A DNA stretch of 64,000 nt. Origin: CAVTHK01 sp964552235 (GTDB taxonomy: Bacteria; Spirochaetota; Spirochaetia; SZUA-6; CAVTHK01). The stretch covers positions 1 to 64,000 of the forward strand of contig CAZKGO010000007.1 of the NCBI GenBank assembly GCA_964552235.1, read 5' to 3'. The translations under genes were made by a program, and so were the position numbers. The notes below the pieces were generated by a model. That model had not been told where the DNA came from, did not search any database, and worked only from the letters and a program-made list of their open reading frames with translations. Positions 25,361 through 34,548 of the stretch are shown here, one piece after another; the stretch's first letter is position 1; each line of letters opens with the position of its first letter.

Positions 25361-25966
25361 ATGCCGAAGACGATGATTCGCGCTTACGGGCTGCGGGCCC
25401 TGCTGGCAGCCCACCCCGAAGTGCGCAGGCTCAAGCGGGCGGCCTCTCCTTCGATCCACGGCAACAAGAGCTGGCCTTCGAGCTGGCTGCTGATCGACTA
25501 CCTCAGCCGCCGGCCCCTGCCCGCGCGGTGCAGGGTGATCGAGCTCGGCGCCGGCTGGGGCCTCGCCGGCATCTACTGCGCCCGCAGGTACGGGGCGCGC
25601 GTGACGGCTGTGGACAAGGACCCCGACGTGTTCCAGTTCCTGCGCCTGCACGCCCGCCTCAACGGAGTGCAGGTGGGCGAGCTGCAGGCCGGCTTCGCCT
25701 CGATCGGCCGTCCGCACCTGGAACGTACCGACGTGCTCATCGGCAGCGATATCTGCTTCTGGCCCTCGATGGTCGAGCCGCTGCGGCGGGTGGTCTCGCG
25801 CGCCCTGTCCTGCGGAACTCGGCTGGTGCTCATCGCGGACCCGGGCCGCGCCCCCTTCGAGCGGCTGGCGCGCTGGTTCACCCGCGACGGCCGAGGCCAG
25901 GTGATCGATTGGACGGCAAAGCGGCCCCGCTCGCGCTGGGGCCGCGTCCTGCGAATCGAGGGGTAG
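25361..25966 (+). CDS. SAM-dependent methyltransferase (lysine/METTL-type Rossmann fold)
   Basis: The 201-residue protein has SAM motif I VIELGAGWGLAGIYCA, motif II acidic VTAVDKDPDVFQFL, and a motif IV-like DVLIGSDICFW. This is the order seen in METTL21-type protein methyltransferases and in class I small-molecule enzymes. The cationic N-terminus (EVRRLKRAA) and HGNKSWPSSWLLIDYL precede motif I. Target unknown. It stands alone, converging with the Hsp20 genes. Confidence 0.8.
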   Translation: MPKTMIRAYGLRALLAAHPEVRRLKRAASPSIHGNKSWPSSWLLIDYLSRRPLPARCRVIELGAGWGLAGIYCARRYGARVTAVDKDPDVFQFLRLHARLNGVQVGELQAGFASIGRPHLERTDVLIGSDICFWPSMVEPLRRVVSRALSCGTRLVLIADPGRAPFERLARWFTRDGRGQVIDWTAKRPRSRWGRVLRIEG

Positions 25967-25992
25967 GAGAGCCGGCAGCCGCGGCCGCGGCG

Positions 25993-26370
25993 TCAGCCGG
26001 CCTTGATCGCGATCCTGCGCGGCTTCACGGCCTGCTTGCGATGCAGGGTGATGGTGAGCACCCCGGCGGCCATCGCAGCTTCGATCGACTCCGGATCGAC
26101 CGTGTCGTCCAGGGTGAACGTCCTGGCGTACGAGCCTTCGCGCCGCTCGCGCAGCAGATGCTCGCCCTCCGGCTTGGGCTCCTCGCGCTTGCCCGTGACC
26201 CGCAGTTCGCCGCTCTCGACCTCGATACTGAGGCTGTCGCGGGCGACGCCCGGCATCTCCAGCGTCACGACGATGTCCCCGTCCTTGGTTTCGTGGATGC
26301 ACGAATAGGGAAGAATCCAGCGCTCGCGCCTGTCCTGCTCAGCGCGGGTTTGAAGCTCCTGCTTGGCCAT
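25993..26370 (-). CDS. Small heat-shock protein Hsp20, short second member of a pair
   Basis: A 125-residue alpha-crystallin domain protein (IVVTLEMPGVARDSLSIEVE, ELRVTGKREE, ARTFTLDDTVD, AAGVLTITLHRK). It lacks the usual I-x-I tail, ending in RRIAIKAG instead, where IAI may do that job. It is an ATP-independent holdase. The start has GGAGGAG just upstream, and the gene follows the longer Hsp20 by 10 bp. The same pair design is found at 46587-47436. Confidence 0.93.
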   Translation of the reverse strand: MAKQELQTRAEQDRRERWILPYSCIHETKDGDIVVTLEMPGVARDSLSIEVESGELRVTGKREEPKPEGEHLLRERREGSYARTFTLDDTVDPESIEAAMAAGVLTITLHRKQAVKPRRIAIKAG

Positions 26371-26380
26371 GTGCTCCTCC

Positions 26381-26839
26381 TCAGCTCGCCTTGAGGGCGA
26401 TCTTCTTGGCTTTGGCCGACTCGCTCTTCGGGACCGTGATGCGCAGCACGCCGTCGGCGTAGGTGGCATCGATCCTGTCGGCGTCGACGTTCTGAGGCAG
26501 CGAGAGGGTCTTCTGGAAGCTGCCTTCCCAGATCTCGTTGCGGTAGACCTTCGCGTCCTTGCCGTTGCCCGGGCCCTTCTTCTCGCCCTTGATCGTGAGC
26601 ACTCCCGAGGCGATCGACACGTCGATCGCTTTCTGATCCATTCCCGGCAGATCGCACTCCACGAGGTATCGGTCGGGAGTCTCGATCACGTCCACCGGCG
26701 GCGAGATCGTGCGGTCGAACAGCCCGCGCGCCAGAGGCAGACCGCTGAAGCTCTGGAACAGGTCGTTGACCTGGTCCTGGAGCCAGTCCAGGGTATCACC
26801 GGGACCCAGGTCCCTGTCTCTCCAACGTACCAGCGCCAT
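26381..26839 (-). CDS. Small heat-shock protein Hsp20, first member of a pair
   Basis: The 152-residue protein has an N-terminal arm (DTLDWLQDQVNDLFQSF) and the alpha-crystallin domain (PPVDVIETPDRYLVECDLPGM, VLTIKGEKKG, WEGSFQKTLSLPQNVD, ADGVLRITVPK). It ends in KKIALKAS, where IAL serves as the oligomer-binding I-x-I/L motif. GGAGG precedes the ATG. The promoter is of sigma-54 type, which is unusual for heat-shock genes in many phyla but known for hsp20 genes in some diderms. Confidence 0.95.
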   Translation of the reverse strand: MALVRWRDRDLGPGDTLDWLQDQVNDLFQSFSGLPLARGLFDRTISPPVDVIETPDRYLVECDLPGMDQKAIDVSIASGVLTIKGEKKGPGNGKDAKVYRNEIWEGSFQKTLSLPQNVDADRIDATYADGVLRITVPKSESAKAKKIALKAS

Positions 26840-26887
26840 ATGATACCTCCTGCTGTTGGTCTGGTGTTTTGGTTCTATTTCCCAAAC

Positions 26888-26904
26888 TGCAAGAGACGTG
26901 CCAA
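26888..26904 (-). promoter_or_regulatory. Sigma-54 (RpoN) promoter of Hsp20 pair A
   Basis: On the minus strand TTGGCACGTCTCTTGCA matches the -24/-12 consensus YTGGCACGNNNNTTGCW at every fixed position. The predicted start is about 37 nt before ATG 26839, with GGAGG in the leader. The surrounding 120 bp is markedly AT-richer than the rest of the window. An RpoN activator is required but is not encoded here. Confidence 0.88.
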
Positions 26905-27106
26905 AACGCGCGAACGGTCTGCGTATAACTTATTCTCAGAAAAGGAGTTGCATCAAAGGACCGGAGACCCGCCGAGGAGGCCTCACAGAGGGTGAGTCAC
27001 TTTGCGCCAGAAAACCGGTGCAGCCGCGAGCGCCCTGTGTCGGAAGAACACGCAGCCGACGGCGCCGCGCGCCCGACCGGCGCACCCTGCAGGGCCCCGC
27101 GGCCGC

Positions 27107-27715
27107 TCAAGCCTGCTCCACGGACACGTGCACGTCGAACCGCTGCAGTTCGCCGCCTGCGAGGCCGAGCTCCACTGCGAACTCGCTGTCGTCGCGTACG
27201 CCTGGAGGTATCTCGAGGTCGACCCGGCGCAGCGAACGCACCCGGCCGCTGCCGCCGCAGGCGCTGCAGTACCAGAGGTCCAGGCCGCGGCATCGCGGGC
27301 ACGGCGTCACGACCGGCACGTCCACGCGCACGGACAGGCCGCGGGCCGCCTCTTCGGGCGACAGCACGACATCCAGCACCGGGCAGGACGCCCGGGAGAA
27401 AAAGGTGAAGGGCGACGCCTCGAAGACCGCCGACAGGTCGGTCCACACGGGCCGCGAGCCGAAGAGGTCCCCGCGTGCGGCCGACCGCCGGACCGCAGGC
27501 CTGCGCTGCTCGAGCGTCCGGTCGTAGGCCTCTCTCCTGCTTTTGTCACGCAGCGTCTCGTAGGCCTCTTCGACCGCGCGAAAGCGCTCCGCGCTGCTGA
27601 CCGTGCCCGAGGCGTCGGGATGGCATTCCTTGACTGCGGCGCGGTAGGCCTGCCGCACGCGCTCGGGAGCGGCGTCCCTGTCGATTCCCAGGATCGCATA
27701 GTAGTCCGGGGACAT
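27107..27715 (-). CDS. J-domain protein with a single zinc cluster (DnaJ-like co-chaperone)
   Basis: Residues 1-68 are a J-domain (YYAILGIDRDAAPERVRQAYR, KECHPDAS with the HPD motif, FRAVEEAYETLRDKSRREAYDRT). A linker and a beta segment follow, then one zinc-binding unit CPRCRG...CSACGGSG (about residues 143-165), half of the DnaJ zinc domain. A short substrate-binding-like end completes the 202 residues. Substrate delivery to DnaK is the expected role. The start is supported by TAAATT (AATTTA, 27725-27730), 9 nt from the ATG, and TTGCCG 18 bp further. It lies upstream of Hsp20 pair A on the same strand. Confidence 0.85.
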   Translation of the reverse strand: MSPDYYAILGIDRDAAPERVRQAYRAAVKECHPDASGTVSSAERFRAVEEAYETLRDKSRREAYDRTLEQRRPAVRRSAARGDLFGSRPVWTDLSAVFEASPFTFFSRASCPVLDVVLSPEEAARGLSVRVDVPVVTPCPRCRGLDLWYCSACGGSGRVRSLRRVDLEIPPGVRDDSEFAVELGLAGGELQRFDVHVSVEQA

Positions 27716-27724
27716 GACCAGAGG

Positions 27725-27754
27725 AATTTACCGGCACCGGCAGCGGGACGGCAA
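27725..27754 (-). promoter_or_regulatory. Promoter of the J-domain gene
   Basis: TTGCCG, an 18-bp spacer and TAAATT on the minus strand, ending 9 nt before the ATG at 27715. The leader is too short for a normal ribosome binding site. The divergent gene at 27831 has its own TATACT at 27816-27821. Confidence 0.6.
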
Positions 27755-27830
27755 GGCGGTGCCGCCGGCGCGGGCGAGCCGGGGAGAGCTCGGAGCGCCG
27801 GCCCCGCGCTTCTGCTATACTGGGGCCGCC

Positions 27831-28913
<1,083 letters not shown>

Positions 28914-28992
28914 TCCCGCCGGCCCGGCGGGATCACGCCGCCGGCGTCGCCCCCGTCGCGGCGCGTTCGGGCAGCGAGAAAGCGGAGCAAGC

Positions 28993-29020
28993 GCCGGCGC
29001 GGGCGAGGGCCCGCGCCGGC
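28993..29020. terminator. Perfect 12-bp stem between convergent genes
   Basis: GCCGGCGCGGGC and its exact reverse complement surround a GAGG loop. It lies between the OYE gene and the RRM gene, which run toward each other. A second palindrome, CCCGCCGG-C-CCGGCGGG, follows the OYE stop at 28917-28933. No T-tract, so a bidirectional transcription stop is inferred from the symmetry and position. Confidence 0.55.
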
Positions 29021-29049
29021 ATCCGGGCCGGGAGGTCGATCGGGCCGGT

Positions 29050-29352
29050 CTATCGGCCGAAGTCGCCGCCGCGGTCTCCTCCGCGGCCGCCGCCGCCGCC
29101 TCGCGGCCGTTCCTGTGCGGCGTCGATGCGCAGCTGCCTGCCGGCGAACTGCGTGTTATTCAGGCCGGCGATCGCAGCCGCCGCCTGTTCGTCGCTGCTC
29201 ATCTCGACGAACGCGAAACCGCGAGGCCGGCCGGTCACCTTGTCGGTGACAATGGTCACCCTCTTCACCTCTCCGTACTGCGCGAAGAGATCCCTCAGCT
29301 CGTCTTCCGTCGTGGCATAGTTCATGTTTCCGACGTAGATCCTGTTGCCCAT
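29050..29352 (-). CDS. RRM-type RNA-binding protein with RGG tail
   Basis: The 100-residue protein is a single RNA recognition motif with RNP2 (IYVGNM, residues 4-9) and RNP1 (RGFAFVEM, about 43-50). A Gly/Arg-rich disordered tail (RPRGGGGGRGG) follows. Bacterial Rbp proteins of this kind bind single-stranded RNA and are often induced in the cold. AAGGAG lies before the ATG at 29352. The transcript appears to have a leader of about 240 nt, with a hairpin just before the ribosome binding site (29373-29392). Confidence 0.93.
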   Translation of the reverse strand: MGNRIYVGNMNYATTEDELRDLFAQYGEVKRVTIVTDKVTGRPRGFAFVEMSSDEQAAAAIAGLNNTQFAGRQLRIDAAQERPRGGGGGRGGDRGGDFGR

Positions 29353-29631
29353 GTCCCTACTCCTTTCCATGTCACGGCCGCGGGCGGCCGTGCTTATGGC
29401 CTCGCCAGAACAGAATCGGAGGGTCACCGGCTGGGAAGAGGGGCAGGGTCAGGGACGACACGCGGAGGAACACGATCCTTGTGCGACCGCAGCCGTGACG
29501 GCCGCGGCACCTGAGAGCTCGACGCTGCCCAGTCTGGAGGGGAATACTGAACAGAAAAGTCCGACAGCCAGATCGATACGCCTCAACCGCAGGTACTGCG
29601 GGAAGCTATCACGGCTTCCTGCAGCGGTCAA
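29353..29631 (-). promoter_or_regulatory. Long structured 5' leader and promoter of the RRM gene
   Basis: TTGACC, a 17-bp spacer and TG-extended TAGCTT at 29603-29631 on the minus strand place the transcript start near 29596, leaving about 244 nt before the ATG. The leader holds no convincing open frame. It carries a perfect 8-bp stem CACGGCCG-CCCG-CGGCCGTG (29373-29392) directly upstream of the ribosome binding site, and a second hairpin around 29480-29510. Long leaders of this kind are known for cold-regulated RNA chaperone genes. Confidence 0.55.
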
Positions 29632-29684
29632 GCACAAATTCCGGCCTTCGGTGCGGCCCTTCCGCCCCGGGGACCCCCCGCCAA

Positions 29685-30465
29685 TCACCGCCTCGTCCAG
29701 CGGGGCATGCTCGCCAGCAGGCCGCGCGCCTCCTCCTCGCTCGCGCACCGCGTCGACAGCATCAGCCCTTCGTTCCCCAACTCCTGCACCAGCGTGCGGA
29801 CCTCGCCGGGCTCGCAATCAAGGAGCCGCCGCTTGCCCGCGGCCAGAACCCCGCGGGCGAGCGGGATCCAGTGCGCAGCCGAAGGAGCGCCCGCCCCCGC
29901 CACCCACTGCACCGCCGTCAGTCGGGGAAGCGAAAGCAGCGAGTCGAGGTGCCGGATGGCGGCGGGCCCGTCGAGATGGTAGACCGTGCGCTCGGCCCAG
30001 AGCGTCTGCTGCCCGATGAAAGGCAGGAAGTACTCGTCGAACATCCCTTTCGAAACGAGGCAGGACACATCCGACTGGAGGTCCACGGCGGGCCTGTCGG
30101 ACCAGCGGCCTCCGCGCCCAGTCGTCGATGATCGGCTCGGACCAGGCCGTGTGCCTGCTCAGGTAGCGGTTCGGCGCACCGAGGTACTTGGCGAGGATCG
30201 CCGCCAGCTGCACGGCGACGGGGAACGCGACCGGAAACGCCTCGCCTCCGTACCAGGTCGATTTCAGCTGGTGGCGCAGCCTCGCCAGCACCAGCTCGGG
30301 ATCGGTGAAGTACCTGTGGAGGTCGTCGCTGTCGGGTCCGTTGTACGGCCGCGCGCCGCGCCGGGCAGCGGTGACCTGGATCGCGGCCCGGTCGCCGCTT
30401 TGGCCGTTCCACCAGGCCTCGACCCGTCTGCACGCCCGCTGCCGATCGTCGCTGAGAACGCCCAC
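29685..30465 (-). pseudogene. UroD-superfamily gene with an internal deletion
   Basis: The first half (RRVEAWWNGQSGDRAA, SWYGG-like TWYGGEAFPV, LSRHTAWSEPIIDDW) lines up with the start of the UroD-like protein at 24193-25269. The second half (SDVSCLVSKGMFDEYFLPFIG, VYHLDGPAAIRHLDSLLSLPRL, AVQWVAGAG) lines up with its end. Between them about 110 codons are missing, and the halves are in different frames, with the junction near 30085-30125. Like its relative it has H-L-D in place of the zinc pair. GTG 30465 begins the reading. The deletion removes half the barrel, so no function is expected. Confidence 0.82.
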
Positions 30466-30569
30466 GACGCGCCACTCTATGAGGTTTTTGGTATATTAGC
30501 AGCCAAAACAAGCGGGCTGCCGCCGCGTCCCGGGTGCAGGCGCCGCGTCCGCGTCTCGAGGATGGAAAG

Positions 30570-32396
30570 ATGCGTCCACGACCGTTCGCCCGGCTGCTGC
30601 CGGTCCTCGCCGGACTCTGCGCGGCCCTGGCCGCGTGCGGCCCCCGTCAGGAGCTCTCCCGCGAAGAGGCGGCCGCGCTCAAGGCCGGCGCCCGAAGCCA
30701 GATCCTGACAAGGACCGTGGAGCGGCCGGGCGGGCAGCCCCTGGCCGTCGGAAAGGTCGGCGGCACCTGGGTGACGTCGATCAGCAACGACCCCAAGACC
30801 TTCAACACGCTGACCGCCCGGGACGCCGACAGCCGCGACGTGATCGACACGCTGTTCGACTACCTCGCCGACTACGATCCCTACAAGCGCGAGTTCAGGC
30901 CGAACCTCGCCTCCTTCGAGATCAGGGTCGACGAGGCCGCGGGGCGGCTCTCGGTGATCTACACGCTGCGAGACGACCTGTACTGGACCACGCCGGGCAG
31001 CACCCGCGAACAGGGGGTCAAGGTCACCAGCGACGACGTCGTGTTCTGGTACGACCAGGTCGAAGGCGACAAGGCCGTGCAGCACCCGGGGTATGCGGGC
31101 CAGTTCGTCGAGATGCCGGACGGCAGCCGCAGGCGCATCGAGGTCGAGAAGATCGACGCGCGCAGGCTCGCGTTCCACTACCCGCGCATCGTGAGCAACC
31201 CGATCCTCTCCACCAACATGGAGTTCGGCCCTCGCCACCTCTTCGAGCCGGCCAAAAAGGCCAGGGGCGTCGAGGGGATGCTCGGCCTGCTCACGGTCGA
31301 CACCGACCCCAGGACGATCCCCTCGATCGGCCAGCACCACATCGTCGAGTACACGCCCGGACAGCGCGTCGTGCTGCGCCGCAATCCCCACTACTGGAAA
31401 AAGGACGACGGCGGCACGACCTATCCCTACGTCGAAGAGGTGATCATGCGGATCGTGCCCGACAAGAACACCGAGTACCTCCTGTTCAAGCAGGGCACCC
31501 GCGACAGCTACAACCTGCGGGCCGAGGACCTCGATGAGCTGCTGGGCCCCGACCAGCCCGACTATACGGTGTTCAACGGCGGCGAGAGCCTCGGCAGCGC
31601 CTTCTTCACCTTCAACCAGAACCCCGCTCACATGGACCCGCTGCGCTACAAGTGGTTCAGCCAGACCAGGTTCCGCCAGGCCATGAGCTCGCTGCTGAAC
31701 CGCGAGCGCATCGTGCGACAGGTCTACCGCGGTCTGGCGGTTCCGGCGCACCATTTCTTCGCCCGTCCCAACCCGTTCTACGACGACGGCATCCGCCTGC
31801 CCTACACCTACGACCCGGCGCGGGCCAAACGCCTTCTGGCCGACATCGGCATCAGGCCGAACGCCGAGGGCCGAATGGCCGACGCCGACGGCAACCTCAT
31901 CGAGTTCGAGATCAACGTAGGGGCCGAAAACAACATCGGCATCGACATCGCCAACATCTTCGCCGACGAGCTGGCCCAGGCCGGCATCACGGCGAACGTA
32001 AGGCCCATCGACTTCCAGAAGCTGGTCGAGATGATCATCAGCACCTACGACTGGCAGTGCGTGAGCGTGTCGCTCGGCTCCAACTACTGGCCCGAGGGCG
32101 GCAGCAACGTCTGGCAGTCGAGCGGCAACTTCCACGTCTGGCGGCCGCTGCAGGAGCAGCCGGCGACCGACTGGGAGGCGAGGCTGGATTTCCTGTACAA
32201 CGAGGGCCGCTTCTCCCTCGACCGGGACAAGCAGAAGAAGGTCTACGACGAATACCAGCGACTGCTCCTCGAGCAGCTTCCGGTCATCTACATCGTGCAC
32301 CCGCTGCAGTTCGCGGCGGTGCGCAACCGCTGGGACAACGTCTTCTTCGACACCCTGAACGGCCTCGATACCACGTACGTGTTCCTGAGGCCATGA
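30570..32396 (+). CDS. Peptide/oligopeptide ABC transporter substrate-binding lipoprotein
   Basis: A 608-residue family 5 solute-binding protein. Its lipoprotein signal ends in LAGLCAALAAC (lipobox Cys about residue 21). Typical segments include WVTSISNDPKTFNTLTARDADS, SIGQHHIVEYTPGQRVVLRRNPHYWKKD, RQAMSSLLNRERIVRQVYRGL and the C-terminal LLEQLPVIYIVHPLQ. It is long for the family. It captures peptides or another oligomeric solute in the periplasm. It starts the five-gene transporter operon. ATG 30570 has GGATGGAAAG upstream. Confidence 0.93.
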   Translation: MRPRPFARLLPVLAGLCAALAACGPRQELSREEAAALKAGARSQILTRTVERPGGQPLAVGKVGGTWVTSISNDPKTFNTLTARDADSRDVIDTLFDYLADYDPYKREFRPNLASFEIRVDEAAGRLSVIYTLRDDLYWTTPGSTREQGVKVTSDDVVFWYDQVEGDKAVQHPGYAGQFVEMPDGSRRRIEVEKIDARRLAFHYPRIVSNPILSTNMEFGPRHLFEPAKKARGVEGMLGLLTVDTDPRTIPSIGQHHIVEYTPGQRVVLRRNPHYWKKDDGGTTYPYVEEVIMRIVPDKNTEYLLFKQGTRDSYNLRAEDLDELLGPDQPDYTVFNGGESLGSAFFTFNQNPAHMDPLRYKWFSQTRFRQAMSSLLNRERIVRQVYRGLAVPAHHFFARPNPFYDDGIRLPYTYDPARAKRLLADIGIRPNAEGRMADADGNLIEFEINVGAENNIGIDIANIFADELAQAGITANVRPIDFQKLVEMIISTYDWQCVSVSLGSNYWPEGGSNVWQSSGNFHVWRPLQEQPATDWEARLDFLYNEGRFSLDRDKQKKVYDEYQRLLLEQLPVIYIVHPLQFAAVRNRWDNVFFDTLNGLDTTYVFLRP

Positions 32397-33445
32397 GCAT
32401 CGCCGCCGCCCTGGCCGCGTTCCGCGGCCGCCACCCCCTCGCCGCGTTCGTAGCGGGGCGCGTGGCGTCGATGGCGTTCATGCTGTTCTTCCTCGGCCTG
32501 GCGGTCTTTGGCCTGATGACGCTCGCCCCCGGCGACGTGGTCGAGAACTACGTGCGCAGCCAGATGATGATGGACGGCGGCTTTCGCACCAAGGACAACA
32601 TCTACACCGAGGAGGCGATCGCCGCGGCCAAGCGGCAGCTCGGCCTCGACAGGCCGTTCTACGCCCAGTACTTCCGCTGGCTGCGCCAGGTGGTGGTCGA
32701 GCGCGACCTGGGACGCACCCTCATCTCGCGGGCCCCCATCCTGTTCCTGATCCGGCAGAGGATGCTGAACTCGCTGCTCCTCAACGTGATCGAGCTGCTG
32801 TTCCTCACCGTCATCTCCTTCGCCCTCGGGATCTACTTCGCCTCCAAGGTCGGCACGCGCCTTGACACGATCGCCTCGTTCGTCGCGCTGGCCCTCCACG
32901 CCTTTCCCGGCCTGCTGCTGCTGATCCTGCTGCAGCTCTTCGCCTCGGTCACGGGGTGGTTTCCGATCACGGCGTACCCCGACTTCCCCTACCGGGAGGC
33001 GCCGCTGCGCTTCGTCGCCGCCTATCTGCATGCCGTTGCGCTGCCGCTCCTCGGAGCGTTCCTCGGCGGCATCGGCGGCACCATGCGCATGATCCGGGCG
33101 ACGATGCTCGACCAGCTCGGGCAGCCCTACATCACCTCGATCCGGTCGCGGGGAGTGGGCGAAGGCCGCATCACCTTTGCCCACGCCTTCCGCAACACCC
33201 TCAACCCGTACATCACCAGCAGCGCCAACCTGTTCGCCGGCCTGTTTTCCGGGTCGCTGATCCTCGAAATCATCTTCTCCTACCCCGGGATCGGGCGCCT
33301 GATGTACGAGGCGGTGCGGCAGGAGGACGTGAACCTGGTGCTCGCGAACGTCATGTTCATCAGCTTCCTGATCCTCCTCGGCATGATCGTCGCGGACGTG
33401 ACCCTCGCGCTCGTCGATCCGCGCATCCGCTACAGCCGCCTATGA
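32393..33445 (+). CDS. ABC peptide transporter permease, DppB/OppB type
   Basis: The 350-residue protein has six predicted membrane segments. The inner-membrane coupling motif is IRSRGVGEGRITFAHAFRNTLNPYIT, matching the EAA loop of this family. ATG 32393 overlaps the stop of the binding protein gene by 4 bp. Confidence 0.94.
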   Translation: MSIAAALAAFRGRHPLAAFVAGRVASMAFMLFFLGLAVFGLMTLAPGDVVENYVRSQMMMDGGFRTKDNIYTEEAIAAAKRQLGLDRPFYAQYFRWLRQVVVERDLGRTLISRAPILFLIRQRMLNSLLLNVIELLFLTVISFALGIYFASKVGTRLDTIASFVALALHAFPGLLLLILLQLFASVTGWFPITAYPDFPYREAPLRFVAAYLHAVALPLLGAFLGGIGGTMRMIRATMLDQLGQPYITSIRSRGVGEGRITFAHAFRNTLNPYITSSANLFAGLFSGSLILEIIFSYPGIGRLMYEAVRQEDVNLVLANVMFISFLILLGMIVADVTLALVDPRIRYSRL

Positions 33446-34548
33446 AGCGCCTCCTGCGCGCGGTCGCCCGCAGGCCCGTGGCTCTCACCTCGGTGATCGT
33501 GCTCGCCGTCCTCTACGCCGCGATGCTGTTCGCCGAGTTCCTGGCGCCCTACGGGCCGACCACCACGTTCCGCGACTCCGGCTACCACCCGCCGTCGCTG
33601 CGGCTGTACTCCCGCGAGCTCGGACTGCGGCCGCAGGTGCAGGAATGGGCGCTCGTCGACCAGGGACGGTGGCGCTACCTTCCCATCGCGGGCTCCTACC
33701 GCCCCGTGAGCTTTTTCGTCCGCGGTCCGAAGTACCGGTTCTGGGGCCTGCTGGAGACCGACCGGCACCTGTTCGGCGTCAACGCGCCGTACACCGAGGG
33801 GGGGCCGACGTGGCAGCAGGGCGGCAGCAACTGGCCGGTGTTCCTGTTCGGCGCCGACAACCTGGGCCGCGACCTGTTCTCGCGGGTGCTCTACGGGTCG
33901 CGGATCTCGCTCACGATCGGCTTTGTCGGCATCGCGATCTCGCTGTCGCTGGCGATCCTCTTCGGCGGCCTGGCCGGCTACTACGGCGGCCGTCTCGACT
34001 GGCTAATCATGCGCGTGGCCGAGTTCTTCATCCTCGTGCCTGGGTTGTACATGATCCTGTTCCTGCGCTCGATCCTGTCGCGGCAGATGGACCCCGGGCA
34101 GTCGTTCTTCATCATCACCGTGATCCTCTCGTTCGTCGGCTGGCCCGGAAGCGCCCGCCTCGTGCGCGGCCTGGTGCACTCGATCAAGCGCGAAGACTAC
34201 ATCGAGGAGGCGCGCCTCGAAGGCATCCCTTCGGTGGTGATCATCTTCCGCCAGATCATCCCGCAGATGTCCTCGATCCTCATCGTGAGCATCACGCTGG
34301 GCATCCCGGGCTTCATCCTCGGCGAAACCGTGCTGTCGTACCTCGGCCTCGGCATCGTCGACCCGGCGGTGTCGTGGGGCTCGCTGCTGAACCGCGAGAT
34401 CACCTCGGTCAACAACCTGCGCAGCTTCCCCTGGTTCCTCGCCCCCGGCCTGTTCCTGCTGCTGGTGACCCTCGCCTTCAACTTTCTCGGCGACCTGCTG
34501 CGCGACGTGCTCGACCCCTACTACCGCGAGCGGAGGATCGGCTCGTGA
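33442..34548 (+). CDS. ABC peptide transporter permease, DppC/OppC type
   Basis: A 368-residue permease partner with the EAA-type motif REDYIEEARLEGIPSVVIIFRQIIP and six predicted helices. Between helix 1 and helix 2 it carries a periplasmic insert of about 95 residues (LRLYSRELGLRPQVQEWALVDQ to LFGVNAPYTEGGPTWQQGG), ending in FGADNLGRDLFSRVLYGSRIS, which is the normal family entry. Large inserts at this site are seen in the AppC/YejE-like subgroup. It overlaps its neighbour by 4 bp. Confidence 0.93.
   Translation: MKRLLRAVARRPVALTSVIVLAVLYAAMLFAEFLAPYGPTTTFRDSGYHPPSLRLYSRELGLRPQVQEWALVDQGRWRYLPIAGSYRPVSFFVRGPKYRFWGLLETDRHLFGVNAPYTEGGPTWQQGGSNWPVFLFGADNLGRDLFSRVLYGSRISLTIGFVGIAISLSLAILFGGLAGYYGGRLDWLIMRVAEFFILVPGLYMILFLRSILSRQMDPGQSFFIITVILSFVGWPGSARLVRGLVHSIKREDYIEEARLEGIPSVVIIFRQIIPQMSSILIVSITLGIPGFILGETVLSYLGLGIVDPAVSWGSLLNREITSVNNLRSFPWFLAPGLFLLLVTLAFNFLGDLLRDVLDPYYRERRIGS

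Noticed and set aside
28993..29020. CRISPR or mobile-element inverted repeat
   Set aside because: A single hairpin between convergent stops with no repeated copies; the terminator reading is simpler. No CRISPR arrays or insertion sequences were seen anywhere in the window.
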